This document shows, in pieces, positions 20,521 to 28,322 of a stretch of 42,078 nt of DNA. Source of the DNA: Egibacteraceae bacterium. Lineage in GTDB: Bacteria; Actinomycetota; Nitriliruptoria; Euzebyales; Egibacteraceae. How positions within the stretch are numbered: the stretch's first letter is position 1; every line of letters begins with the position of its first letter. The position numbers and the translations under genes are program-made. The DNA lies in contig JAUJMQ010000008.1 in NCBI GenBank assembly GCA_030446775.1, positions 61,381 through 103,458 on the forward strand. Direction: 5' to 3'. The notes beneath the pieces were generated by a model that was given only the letters and a program-made list of their open reading frames with translations, searched no databases and was not told the DNA's origin.

Positions 20521-21558
20521 CTACAGGGCGGACAGGAAGCGCACGTCGTTGTCGGCGAACAGGCGCAGGTCGTCGATGCCGTGGCGCAGCATCGCGACGC
20601 GCTCGACACCCATGCCGAACGCGAAGCCACTGACCTGCTCGGGGTCGTAGCCGGCCATGCGCAGCACGTTGGGGTGGACCATCCCCGACCCGAGCAGCTC
20701 GACCCAGTCGCCGACCGCCGGAACCCAGGCGTCGACGTCGGCGGACGGCTCCGTGAACGGATAGTGGTCGGGGCGCATGCGGATGCGGGCGTCGGGTCCG
20801 AACAGGCCGCGGCACAGCTCGGCGAGCGTGCCACGCAGGTCGGCGAAGGACAGCCCGGCGTCGACGGCCAGACTCTCCATCTGATGGAACACCGGCAGGT
20901 GGGTGGCGTCGGCCGTCTCCTGGCGGAACACCCGCCCGGGCACCGCGATGTAGACCGGCGGTGGCTGCACGAGCATCGTGCGCGTCTGCATGGGCGAGGT
21001 GTGGGTCCGCAGCAGGATGGAGCCGGGCGGGTCGGCGTCGACGAGCGACTCCACGTAGATCGTGTCGTGCATGCCGCGCGCCGGGTGGTCGTGGGGGATG
21101 TTCATGGCCTGGAAGTTGAACCAGTCCGTCTCGACCTCGGGTCCCGTGACCGCCGTGAACCCCAGCCCGGCGAGGACGTCGACCATCGCCTCCATCGTCT
21201 CGGTGATGGGATGCAGGCTGCCCCGGCGCGGGGTGCGCGGCGGCAGGGTGACGTCGAGGGCCTCGGCGGCCAGCACCACCCGGTCGCGCTCAGCCTCCAG
21301 GGCCGCCCGCCGCTGGGCCTCGGCCCCGGCCAGCGCCGCGCGGACGGCGTTCACCCGGGCGCCGACCTCCCGGCGGAGCGCGGGGTCCAGCGACCCGAGC
21401 AGGCGCTGGACCGCGGTGAGCGCGCCGCGGCGCCCCACGAGCTCGGCTTTGACGTCGTCGAGCTCGTCGAGCGTCGACGCGCCGGCGTAGGCGCGCGCGC
21501 CGCGCTCGCGCAGCGCGTCGAGGTCGGGCAGGTCGGCGGTTCCGGGGGTGGTCGTCAT
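20521..21558 (-). CDS. pheS: Phenylalanyl-tRNA synthetase alpha subunit
   Basis: Catalytic subunit of the class II PheRS. 345 residues and intact. An N-terminal coiled-coil tRNA-binding arm precedes motif 1. Motif 2 is near PGRVFRQETADATHLPVFHQ and motif 3 includes GFAFGMGVERVAML. The ATG at 21558 overlaps the histidine kinase stop by 4 nt (ATGA), so synthesis of the two is probably coupled. Confidence 0.97.
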   Translation of the reverse strand: MTTTPGTADLPDLDALRERGARAYAGASTLDELDDVKAELVGRRGALTAVQRLLGSLDPALRREVGARVNAVRAALAGAEAQRRAALEAERDRVVLAAEALDVTLPPRTPRRGSLHPITETMEAMVDVLAGLGFTAVTGPEVETDWFNFQAMNIPHDHPARGMHDTIYVESLVDADPPGSILLRTHTSPMQTRTMLVQPPPVYIAVPGRVFRQETADATHLPVFHQMESLAVDAGLSFADLRGTLAELCRGLFGPDARIRMRPDHYPFTEPSADVDAWVPAVGDWVELLGSGMVHPNVLRMAGYDPEQVSGFAFGMGVERVAMLRHGIDDLRLFADNDVRFLSAL

Positions 21559-22643
21559 CGCTGCGGAAGGCTCCTGGGCACGTCGATGCCGGCGAGCTCG
21601 AGCCCGCCGCGGGGCAGGGTGAACGAGAAGCAGGCGCCGGCGCCGGGGGCGCTGTCGGCCCAGATCCGCCCCCCGTGGGCCTCCACGATGCCCTTGGTGA
21701 TGTACAGCCCGAGGCCCGTGCCGGTGCGCCGCTCCCCCGCCCGGCGGAAGAACTTCGTGAAGATGTGGACCAGGTGGCGGGTGTCGATGCCGTCGCCGTG
21801 GTCGCGCACGGAGAAGGTGACGAGGTCGGTCGCGGTCACCGCCGACACGCGGATCTCGCCGCCGCCGTAGTTCAGGGCGTTCTCGACGAGGTTGGTGAAG
21901 ACCTGCTCGAGCTTGTCGGGGTCGGCGTACAGCTGCGGCACGTCGGAGAAGTCGGTCACGATCGCGCGGCCGTCGTCGCGGGTGAGCCGCCCGGCGACCC
22001 GCTGGGCGACCGCGGGCACGTCGACCATCTGCCGGCGCAGCTGCAGGCGGCCCGCGTCGATGCGGCTGACGTCGAGCAGCTCGCCGAGGAGGCGGGTGAC
22101 GCGGTCGGCGTCCTCGTCGATCGTGGCGAGCATGTGGCGCTTCTGCGCGTCGGTGAAGCGCTCCCACTTGCTCAGCAGCGTCTTGGTGAACCCCTTCACC
22201 GACGTCAGCGGCGAGCGGATCTCATGGCTCACGGTCGCGACGAGATCGCTGCGCCCGGCGTCGAGCCGCCTGCGCTTCTGCCCGTCGCGCAGCACGACGA
22301 ACAGGTGCGCCAGGTTCCCCGAGGCGTCCGCGACCCGCGAGGCGGTCAGGCTGACCGGCCGCGGCCGCCCGTCGCCGGCGCGCAGCTCCAGGTCCCGCAG
22401 GGACAGGCGGGGCAGCAGCCGCGGGTCGCCCTCCAGTGGACGGGTGCACGTCCAGAAGTCCAGGCCCGCCTCGTCCGACAGCGGCAGCGCCTGTGGCGCG
22501 GGCCGTCCCACGACCGCCGCGGAGGTGGTCCGCAGCAGGCGGGCGGCCCGGCTGGAGCAGCCCACGACCGTGCCGTCGGGCGCCACGACGACCACCGCGT
22601 CGGGCAGCATGTCGAGCACCGCCAGGTCGGGGAGATCCGCCAT
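21555..22643 (-). CDS. Soluble PAS-domain sensor histidine kinase
   Basis: About 362 residues. An N-terminal PAS fold (LPDAVVVVAPDGTVVGCSS) is followed by a HisKA dimerisation domain with His140 in SHEIRSPLTSVKGF, and a HATPase with N box NLVENALNYGGG, G1 DHGDGID and G2 GTGLGLYITKG. No transmembrane segment is seen, so it senses a cytoplasmic or redox/ligand cue through PAS. It is directly coupled to pheS by a 4-nt overlap and lies 11 nt after trmH. Its likely partner is the lone receiver at 17468-17875 on the other side of pheST, which is inference from proximity. Confidence 0.9.
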   Translation of the reverse strand: MADLPDLAVLDMLPDAVVVVAPDGTVVGCSSRAARLLRTTSAAVVGRPAPQALPLSDEAGLDFWTCTRPLEGDPRLLPRLSLRDLELRAGDGRPRPVSLTASRVADASGNLAHLFVVLRDGQKRRRLDAGRSDLVATVSHEIRSPLTSVKGFTKTLLSKWERFTDAQKRHMLATIDEDADRVTRLLGELLDVSRIDAGRLQLRRQMVDVPAVAQRVAGRLTRDDGRAIVTDFSDVPQLYADPDKLEQVFTNLVENALNYGGGEIRVSAVTATDLVTFSVRDHGDGIDTRHLVHIFTKFFRRAGERRTGTGLGLYITKGIVEAHGGRIWADSAPGAGACFSFTLPRGGLELAGIDVPRSLPQR

Positions 22644-22654
22644 GCTGGCCAGTT

Positions 22655-23506
22655 CTACAGGGTTTGTGCCGCCGCAGCGGCGTCGCGGCGCTGGCGCGCG
22701 GCCTCCGCGGTCACGATCGCGACGGTGGCGGCCAGGTTCAGCGACTCGGCCGCCCCGCGAAACCCCGGGCGGTCGCCGCGGTGCAGCGGGACCCGCACCG
22801 CGAGGTCGCATGCGCGCAGCACGTCCGGTTCCAGCCCCGCGGCCTCGTTGCCGAACACGAGCGCGGTCGGCCGGGTGAGGTCGGCGTCGCTGTGGACGGC
22901 CTGCGCGCCGGCGTCCGCGGCGACGAGGCGCAACCCGCCGCGGCGGCAGGCACCCGCGACCCGGGAGAAGGCGACCCCGTCGACGACCGGCAGGTGGAAC
23001 AGCGAGCCCGTGGAGGCGCGCACCGCCTTGGGGTTGCGCGGGTCGACGCTCCGCGGGTCAGCACGACGGCGTCGGCGCCGGCGGCGTCGGCCGAGCGCAG
23101 TGCGGTCCCGGCGTTGCCGGGGTCGCGCACCTGGTGCAGGACGACGAGCAGCGACGCGGTTGCGACGACGGTCGTCCAGCGGCGGCTCGGGCAGGACGGC
23201 GACACCGACGAGGCCCTGCGGCGTGACCGTGGTGGCGAGCTCGGCGAACACCGGATCGGCGACCACGAGCACGCCGGCGCCGGCGGCGCGGGCAGCGTTC
23301 AGCGCCGCGGGAGGCTGCGCCGCCGCGCTCTCGGCGACGAACACCCGCTGCAGGTAGGGCAGTGCCTCGCGCAGCGCCCGGGGTCCCTCGACGAGGAACG
23401 CCTCGCCGGCGCGGGCGCGACCCGGGCGGCGGGCGAGCTTGCGCGCCGCCTTCACCGCGGCGTTGCCGGCGCTGGTGATCACCGGCGGGCGCCCGGGCCC
23501 CGGCAC
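22655..23506 (-). CDS. TrmH/SpoU-family RNA 2'-O-methyltransferase (two compensating frameshifts)
   Basis: SPOUT-fold RNA methyltransferase, probably acting on rRNA or tRNA. The N-terminal substrate-binding part is SAGNAAVKAARKL and FLVEGPRALREAL. The SAM-binding knot includes TALVFGNEAAGLEPDVL and RGAAESLNLAATVAIV. Between about 23170 and 23055 the homologous sequence (LLVVLHQVRDPGNAGTALRS) runs in another frame, then returns. One missing G near 23055 explains the second shift. The GTG at 23506 was chosen. Mycobacteria also carry such a gene next to rplT. Confidence 0.88.
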   Translation of the reverse strand: MPGPGRPPVITSAGNAAVKAARKLARRPGRARAGEAFLVEGPRALREALPYLQRVFVAESAAAQPPAALNAARAAGAGVLVVADPVFAELATTVTPQGLVGVAVLPEPPLDDRRRNRVAARRPAPGARPRQRRDRTALGRRRRRRRRRADPRSVDPRNPKAVRASTGSLFHLPVVDGVAFSRVAGACRRGGLRLVAADAGAQAVHSDADLTRPTALVFGNEAAGLEPDVLRACDLAVRVPLHRGDRPGFRGAAESLNLAATVAIVTAEAARQRRDAAAAAQTL

Positions 23507-23529
23507 GCGGGGGGCCGGGGGCCTACAGG

Positions 23530-23886
23530 TCAGCCCAGCGCCTGCTTGGCGACGCCGACGAGCTCACGGAAGGTGCCGGGGTCGCGGACCGCCAGATCCG
23601 CGAGGACCTTGCGGTCGACCTCGACCTCGGCGCGCTTCAGCCCGTTCATGAACTGGCTGTAGCTCAGGCCGTCGGACCGGGCCGCCGCGTTGATGCGGGT
23701 GATCCACAGCTTGCGGAAGTCGCTCTTGCGCTTGCGCCGGTCACGGTACTGGTACCGCATCGCATGCATGACCGACTCGTTGGCGATCCGGTAGCGGCGG
23801 CTGCGGGCGCCACGGAAGCCCTTCGCCCGCTCGAGGACGGTGCGGCGCTGCTTGCGCGCGTGGACGGCGCGTTTGACGCGTGCCAT
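23530..23886 (-). CDS. rplT: 50S ribosomal protein L20
   Basis: 23S rRNA-binding assembly protein. 118 residues and intact: [20 protein letters not shown] at the start, [20 protein letters not shown], and the C-terminal block [20 protein letters not shown]. The ATG at 23886 has an AAGGAG Shine-Dalgarno about 10 nt upstream. It follows rpmI across a gap filled with a 14-nt tandem repeat. Confidence 0.98.
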   Translation of the reverse strand: MARVKRAVHARKQRRTVLERAKGFRGARSRRYRIANESVMHAMRYQYRDRRKRKSDFRKLWITRINAAARSDGLSYSQFMNGLKRAEVEVDRKVLADLAVRDPGTFRELVGVAKQALG

Positions 23887-23907
23887 CGGTCTTCGGCTCC
23901 TTGGCGT

Positions 23908-23963
23908 TCAGGCGGGGCGGCTCAGGCGGGGCGGCTCAGGCGGGGCGGCTCAGGCGGGGCGGC
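23908..23963 (-). repeat. Four 14-nt tandem units, each with a TGA, between rpmI and rplT
   Basis: On the minus strand the unit is GCCGCCCCGCCTGA, repeated exactly four times. Because 14 is not a multiple of 3, successive TGAs fall in all three frames, so any ribosome reading through is stopped. The segment GAGCCGCCC is shared with the argC-argJ repeat family. Confidence 0.85.
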
Positions 23964-23988
23964 TCGGGGAGGCGAGGCGCCGCGGCCT

Positions 23989-24186
23989 TCAGTGGCCGCG
24001 CAGCAGCTTGCGGATCTGCGCCGCATCCCCGCCGGCGAGCTCGCCGCCGGCCGACAGCCTGCGCTTCCGCTTGCTCGTCTTCTTCTCCAGCATGTGGTTT
24101 TTGTTCATCTTCTCGTGCAGGACCTTGCCGGTCCGGGTGACCCGGAAGCGGTCCTTGGCCCCCGAGTGCGTCTTCATCTTCGGCAT
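23989..24186 (-). CDS. rpmI: 50S ribosomal protein L35
   Basis: 65-residue basic ribosomal protein: PKMKTHSGAKDRFRVTRTG at the start and LEKKTSKRKRRL in the middle are diagnostic. The ATG at 24186 has GACGAGGA just upstream. infC, which normally precedes rpmI-rplT, is not here. A DUF1844 gene lies upstream instead. Confidence 0.97.
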   Translation of the reverse strand: MPKMKTHSGAKDRFRVTRTGKVLHEKMNKNHMLEKKTSKRKRRLSAGGELAGGDAAQIRKLLRGH

Positions 24187-24313
24187 GGTGTCGTCCTCGT
24201 CGGGCGCGTGTGGGCCAGGCAGGGGTGCCGGGGCACGAGAACGCGGGTGCGCAGGCACACCGCGTGCCGCGAGGATAGCGCCCGCGCGTCGGCCGCGTCG
24301 AAAGAGACAGACC
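24187..24313 (-). other. Leader region of rpmI-rplT
   Basis: A 127-nt gap with no gene. On the minus strand it has a -10-like TATCCT and then several small GC-rich inverted repeats (for example GCACGCGGTGTGC) before the rpmI Shine-Dalgarno. L20 controls its own operon through leader RNA in other bacteria. A similar role here is only a possibility. It also contains the TAG-anchored motif at 24304-24316. Confidence 0.35.
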
Positions 24314-24316
24314 CTA
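24304..24316 (-). repeat. TAG-anchored 13-nt motif at the end of the DUF1844 gene
   Basis: TAGGGTCTGTCTC, where TAG is the stop codon itself. It is identical to 7229-7241 at the MFS stop and one base shorter at the metK stop (35605-35616). It may be part of a 3' processing or termination signal. Confidence 0.6.
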
Positions 24317-24751
24317 GCGGCGGGGCGGGCCCGGGTCGCGTCCGGGGATCCACAGCCGGTCGGTGACCGGCGGCGACGGAGGCGCAGCGGGCGGCGGAGG
24401 CGCGGCGGCCGCGGCTCGATCGGCGTCGACCGCGCCGGCGGGACCGCCGGCGGGCGCCTGGCCGGCGGCCTCCCGCTCGGCGGAGACCTGCGCGAGCTGC
24501 AGCTGGCTGACGCCCTGGCGCATCTGCTCGGCGAGCTCGGGCGGCAGGGCCGCGGCGACGGCGCCCGCCATCGCGGCCATCGCGTCGATCAACGTGCGCG
24601 CGTCGGGGCGACCCAGCTTCACCTGGGCGCCGGCGGCGAGCAGGTTGTAGGCCTCGGCGAGCAGCCCGGCGGCGTCGGCGCCGCGCAGCTGCTCCAGGTA
24701 GGCGCGCAGCTCCTCGGGCGACGGCTCGCTGGCGGCGGTGGGGTCGCTCAT
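24314..24751 (-). CDS. DUF1844-type protein
   Basis: About 145 residues with no known function. The core EELRAYLEQLRGADAAGLLA, VKLGRPDARTLIDAMAAM and LPPELAEQMRQGVSQLQLAQ matches a small helical actinobacterial family found near infC-rpmI-rplT. The C-terminal third is a low-complexity Ala-Pro tail ending DRLWIPGRDPGPPRR. The ATG at 24751 lies 7 nt after TAGCAT (24759-24764), so the message may be leaderless. An upstream ATG at 24760 overlaps that -10 box. Confidence 0.8.
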   Translation of the reverse strand: MSDPTAASEPSPEELRAYLEQLRGADAAGLLAEAYNLLAAGAQVKLGRPDARTLIDAMAAMAGAVAAALPPELAEQMRQGVSQLQLAQVSAEREAAGQAPAGGPAGAVDADRAAAAAPPPPAAPPSPPVTDRLWIPGRDPGPPRR

Positions 24752-24809
24752 GGCCGCCATGCTAGGCCAGCCGGGGCGCGGGCCGGCCCCGGTCCGGGCG
24801 CCCGGACGG

Positions 24810-25595
24810 TCACGCCAGCCCGACGCTGCGCAGGTAGCCGCGGATGAGGGTGTCGCCGGCCAGCACCGCCACGACGGCGCCGATCGCGAGGTAGGGGCCG
24901 AAGGGGATGAGGTCGCGCCGCGACCGGGCGCGCGTGGCCAGCAGCGCCATGCCCGACAGCCCGCCGACGACGAACCCGGCGAACACCCCGAGCACGACGT
25001 AGCCCCAGCCGAGGTAGCCCAGGCCGATGCCGATGAAGCCGGCGAGCTTCACGTCCCCCATCCCCATCCCGCGCGGGCTGATCAGCGCGATGACGAGCAG
25101 CGCAGCGAACGCCGCGACCCCGCCCAGGACCGACCGCAGGGCAGTCGTCGGGTCCCCCGACAGCAGCCCGGCGAGGACGAACAGGGTGAGCAGGGCCGGG
25201 GTCAGGCGGTAGGTGAGGCGGTTGGGGATCTTGCGGGTGCGCGCATCGATGACCGCCAGGACCAGCAGCGTCCACACGAACAGCAGGAACCCGGGCAGTG
25301 CCCAGTCCCAGCCGATCCGCGCGCCGACCAGCGCGAACAGCACCCCGCAGGCGATCTCGACCAGGAGGTAGCGGGCGCTGATCGGCTCCCCGCACGCACG
25401 GCACCGTCCGCGCAGCAGCAGCCACGACACCACGGGGATGTTGTCTTGCGGGCGGATCGGCGTCGCGCACGCGGGGCACGCGCTCGGCGGCGACACGATC
25501 GACGCCCCCTGCGGGACCCGGTGGATCACGACGTTGGCGAACGACCCGACGAGCAACCCGAGCAACGCGCACCCGACGACGACCATGGTCTCCAC
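24810..25595 (-). CDS. Type IV prepilin peptidase / A24 leader peptidase
   Basis: Membrane aspartic protease that cleaves and usually N-methylates type IV pilin or pseudopilin precursors. About 261 residues with some eight hydrophobic segments. The N-terminal part has the methylase-type zinc cysteines CPAC and CRAC and the LVGSFANVVIHRVP start. The two catalytic aspartates are in AVIDARTRKIPNRLT and GMGDVKL. The GTG at 25595 gives VETMVVVGC. No pilin genes are in the window, so its substrates are elsewhere. Confidence 0.93.
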   Translation of the reverse strand: METMVVVGCALLGLLVGSFANVVIHRVPQGASIVSPPSACPACATPIRPQDNIPVVSWLLLRGRCRACGEPISARYLLVEIACGVLFALVGARIGWDWALPGFLLFVWTLLVLAVIDARTRKIPNRLTYRLTPALLTLFVLAGLLSGDPTTALRSVLGGVAAFAALLVIALISPRGMGMGDVKLAGFIGIGLGYLGWGYVVLGVFAGFVVGGLSGMALLATRARSRRDLIPFGPYLAIGAVVAVLAGDTLIRGYLRSVGLA

Positions 25596-25668
25596 GTCGG
25601 CATTCTCGTCACGGGCTGAAGACGCCGCCACCCGCCCCTGTGGCCCCGTGCGGCGACGCGAGCCACCC

Positions 25669-25711
25669 GACCGGGTGCAGATGCGGGCGCATACGCACGC
25701 AACCGCACCCG
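25669..25711. repeat. 43-nt palindromic repeat, copy 1
   Basis: The outer arms CGGGTGC and GCACCCG (25672-25678 with 25705-25711) enclose the core GCGCATACGC. It differs from copy 2 at four positions. Probable RNA or DNA hairpin, possibly the ribH terminator. Confidence 0.7.
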
Positions 25712-25773
25712 GACAAGGCTCCGCGCGCCGGTCGCCCCCGCCCCTGGGCGCGGCCGCACCGGCCACGGCTGCC

Positions 25774-25816
25774 GACCGGGTGCAGGTGCGGGCGTATGCG
25801 CACGAAACCGCACCCG
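25774..25816. repeat. 43-nt palindromic repeat, copy 2
   Basis: Same arms as copy 1, offset 105 nt. Its core GCGTATGCGC is the exact reverse complement of the copy 1 core, so the hairpin is kept while the tip is flipped. Confidence 0.7.
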
Positions 25817-25870
25817 CACTCGGCTGTGCGGCGCCCGATCGTCGCGGCACCCAGGCGCCGCGGGGGTGTC

Positions 25871-26332
25871 CTACTTCAGGTCGGCCAGCAGCCGCGCCGT
25901 CTCGATCGCGGCGAGGGCCGCCTCCCAGCCCTTGTTGCCGAGCTTGCCGCCGGCGCGGTCGACCGCCTGCTCGAACGTCTCGGTGGTCAGCACGCCGAAC
26001 AGCACCGGCACGCCCGTCTCGACCGCGACCGCACCGACCTGGGCCGACTGCCTCGCGACGTGGTCGAAGTGGGCGGTCTGGCCGCGGACCACCGCGCCCA
26101 GCGCGACGATCGCGTCGAAGCGGCCGCTGTCGGCCAACCGCCGCGCGACGACCGGGATCTCGAACGCGCCGGGCACCCAGGCGAGCTCGACGTCGTCGTC
26201 GGCGACGCCGTGGCGGCGCAGGCAGTCGGTCGCCCCGGTCACCAGCGTGCGGACGACGACCTCGTTGAACCGCGCTGCGACGAGCGCCACCCGCAATCCC
26301 GCGCCGTCCAGGCTGCCCTCGTGGACCTTCAT
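25871..26332 (-). CDS. ribH: 6,7-dimethyl-8-ribityllumazine synthase
   Basis: Penultimate step of riboflavin synthesis, forming capsid-like shells in many bacteria. 153 residues and intact: [46 protein letters not shown] and the C-terminal [17 protein letters not shown]. The ATG at 26332 has a perfect AGGAGGA Shine-Dalgarno. Last gene of the rib operon. Confidence 0.97.
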   Translation of the reverse strand: MKVHEGSLDGAGLRVALVAARFNEVVVRTLVTGATDCLRRHGVADDDVELAWVPGAFEIPVVARRLADSGRFDAIVALGAVVRGQTAHFDHVARQSAQVGAVAVETGVPVLFGVLTTETFEQAVDRAGGKLGNKGWEAALAAIETARLLADLK

Positions 26333-26347
26333 GCGTCCTCCTGTCGT

Positions 26348-27663
26348 CTACGTCGCGGTGGCGGCGCCGTCGACGCCGGGTGCGGGTGGGACACCCCCGC
26401 CTCCGGCGGTCGTCGCGACCGCCGACGGCTCGACGAGCGTCGCGAACTCGTGACCCATCTTGTCCCGCTTGGCCTGCAGGTAGCGCAGGTTCTCCGTGGT
26501 GGCGGCCATCTCGATCGGCACGCGCTCGACGATCTGCAGACCGTAGCCCTCCAGGCCGGCCCGCTTCGCCGGGTTGTTGGTGAGCAGCCGCAGCGTCGAC
26601 AGCCCGAGGTCGACGAGGATCTGCGCGCCGGTGCCGTAGTCGCGCAGGTCGGCGGCGAAGCCCAGCTCGAGGTTGGCCTCGACGGTGTCGGCGCCGCCGT
26701 CCTGCAGCTTGTACGCCTGCAGCTTGTGCATGATCCCGATGCCGCGCCCTCGTGGCCGCGGATGTAGACGACGACGCCCTGCCCCGCCTCGGCGATCTGG
26801 CGCATCGCGTCGTGCAGCTGGGTGCCGCAGTCGCACCGCAGCGAGCCGAACACGTCACCGGTGAGGCACTCCGAATGCATCCTCACGAGCACGTCGGGCC
26901 TGCCCTCGGGCTCCCCGCGGACGAGCGCGACGTGGGAGTGCCCGTCGTAGACCGACTCGTAGCCGACCGCCCGGAACGGCCCGAACGGCGTCGGGATGAC
27001 CGCCTCGGCCACTCGGCGGACGAGCCGCTCGTTGCGCCGGCGGTGCGCGATGAGGTCGGCGATGGAGATGAGCAGCAGGCCGTGCTCGGCGGCGAAGCGC
27101 TGCAGCTGACCGAGCCGCGCCATCGACCCGTCGTCGTTGACGACCTCGCACAGGACCCCGGCGGGGGCGAGCCCGGCGAGGCGTGCGAGGTCCACCCCGG
27201 CCTCGGTGTGCCCCGCGCGCTTGAGGACGCCGCCGGGAGCGTAGCGCAGCGGGAAGATGTGGCCGGGGCGGGCGAGGTCCGACGGGCGGGTCGTCGGGTC
27301 GACGAGCGCGCGGATCGTGCGGGCGCGGTCGGCCGCCGAGATGCCGGTCGTCACCCCGTCCCGCGCGTCGACCGACACGGTGAACGCGGTGCGGTGGGAC
27401 TCGGTGTTGGCGGTCACCATCAGCGGGATCTCGAGCTCGTCGAGCCGCTCGCCCGTCATCGACGTGACGATGACACCGGAGGTGTGACGCACGAAGAAGG
27501 CGATCGCCTCGGGCGTCACCTTCTCGGCGGCCTTGATCAGGTCGCCCTCGTTCTCCCGGTGGGCGTCGTCGACGACGACGACCATCTCGCCGCGGGCGAT
27601 CGCCGCGAGCGCGTCGGGGATCGGCGCGAAGGGCGAGGCGGCGATCGGCGTGGGGTCGGCCAC
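26348..27663 (-). CDS. ribBA: Bifunctional 3,4-dihydroxy-2-butanone-4-phosphate synthase / GTP cyclohydrolase II (one frameshift)
   Basis: Supplies both precursors of riboflavin. The N-terminal RibB half has [38 protein letters not shown]. The C-terminal RibA half has the zinc-site cysteines [17 protein letters not shown], then [16 protein letters not shown] and [14 protein letters not shown]. Restoring one G near 26747 joins IRGHEG to RGIGIMH. The corrected end is at the TAG 26348-26350, just before the ribH Shine-Dalgarno. In the uncorrected frame it would end at 26329. The GTG at 27663 has AGGAG 9 nt upstream. Confidence 0.93.
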
Positions 27664-27666
27664 GGT

Positions 27667-28311
27667 CTACGGCTCCTGGTGATAGGGGGTCGCGACGCCG
27701 CCGCGCAGCATGCGCTCGACGTACTTGGCGACGACGTCGGTCTCGAGGTTGACCTCGTCGCCGGCGGCGCGCGAGCCGAGCACGGTGGCCGTGAGCGTGT
27801 GCGGGATGAGCCCGACACGAAAGCGGCCGTCGTCCACCGCCATGACCGTCAGGGAGGTCCCGTCGACCGTGATCGACCCCTTCGGCACGACGTAGGGCGA
27901 CAGCGACGCCGGCAGCGACACGGTCATCTCGGTCCAGTCGGCGTGCGGCTCGACGGCGAGGACCTGCCCGACCGCGTCGACGTGGCCGGAGACGAGGTGC
28001 CCGCCGAGCCGCGCGTCGGCGCGCAGCGCCCGCTCGAGGTTCACCGGCGCGCCGGGCACCAGCCGCCCGAGCGCCGTGCGGTCCAGGGTCTCGCCCATGA
28101 GGTCGGCGCCGAAGCCGCCCGCGGCGCCGTCCGCGCCGTCCTCACCGTCCAGCAGCCTGGTGACGGTGAGGCAGCAGCCGTTGACGTTGATCGAGTCGCC
28201 GAGGCGGGCGTCGGCGACGACGGTCGCGCAGGCCACGGCCACGGTCGCCCCGTCCGTGCGGCGCCGCACGGCTCGCACGGTCCCGACCTCCTCGACGATG
28301 CCGGTGAACAC
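27667..28311 (-). CDS. ribE: Riboflavin synthase alpha subunit
   Basis: Dismutates two lumazines to riboflavin. About 214 residues and intact, with the two lumazine-binding repeats: FTGIVEEVGTV, NVNGCCLTVTRL, GHLVSGHVDAVGQV and TVDGTSLTVMAV, FRVGLIPHTL. The ribosome-binding AGGAG overlaps the ribD stop, 7 nt before the GTG at 28311. Confidence 0.97.
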   Translation of the reverse strand: MFTGIVEEVGTVRAVRRRTDGATVAVACATVVADARLGDSINVNGCCLTVTRLLDGEDGADGAAGGFGADLMGETLDRTALGRLVPGAPVNLERALRADARLGGHLVSGHVDAVGQVLAVEPHADWTEMTVSLPASLSPYVVPKGSITVDGTSLTVMAVDDGRFRVGLIPHTLTATVLGSRAAGDEVNLETDVVAKYVERMLRGGVATPYHQEP

Positions 28312-28322
28312 TGCGGGGCTCC

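Larger units (their letters stand above)
25596..25870. other. Gene-free gap holding two copies of a palindromic repeat
   Basis: No convincing gene in 275 nt. Apart from the two 43-nt repeats I see no promoter or terminator with a T-run. It separates the end of the riboflavin operon from the prepilin peptidase. Confidence 0.6.
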
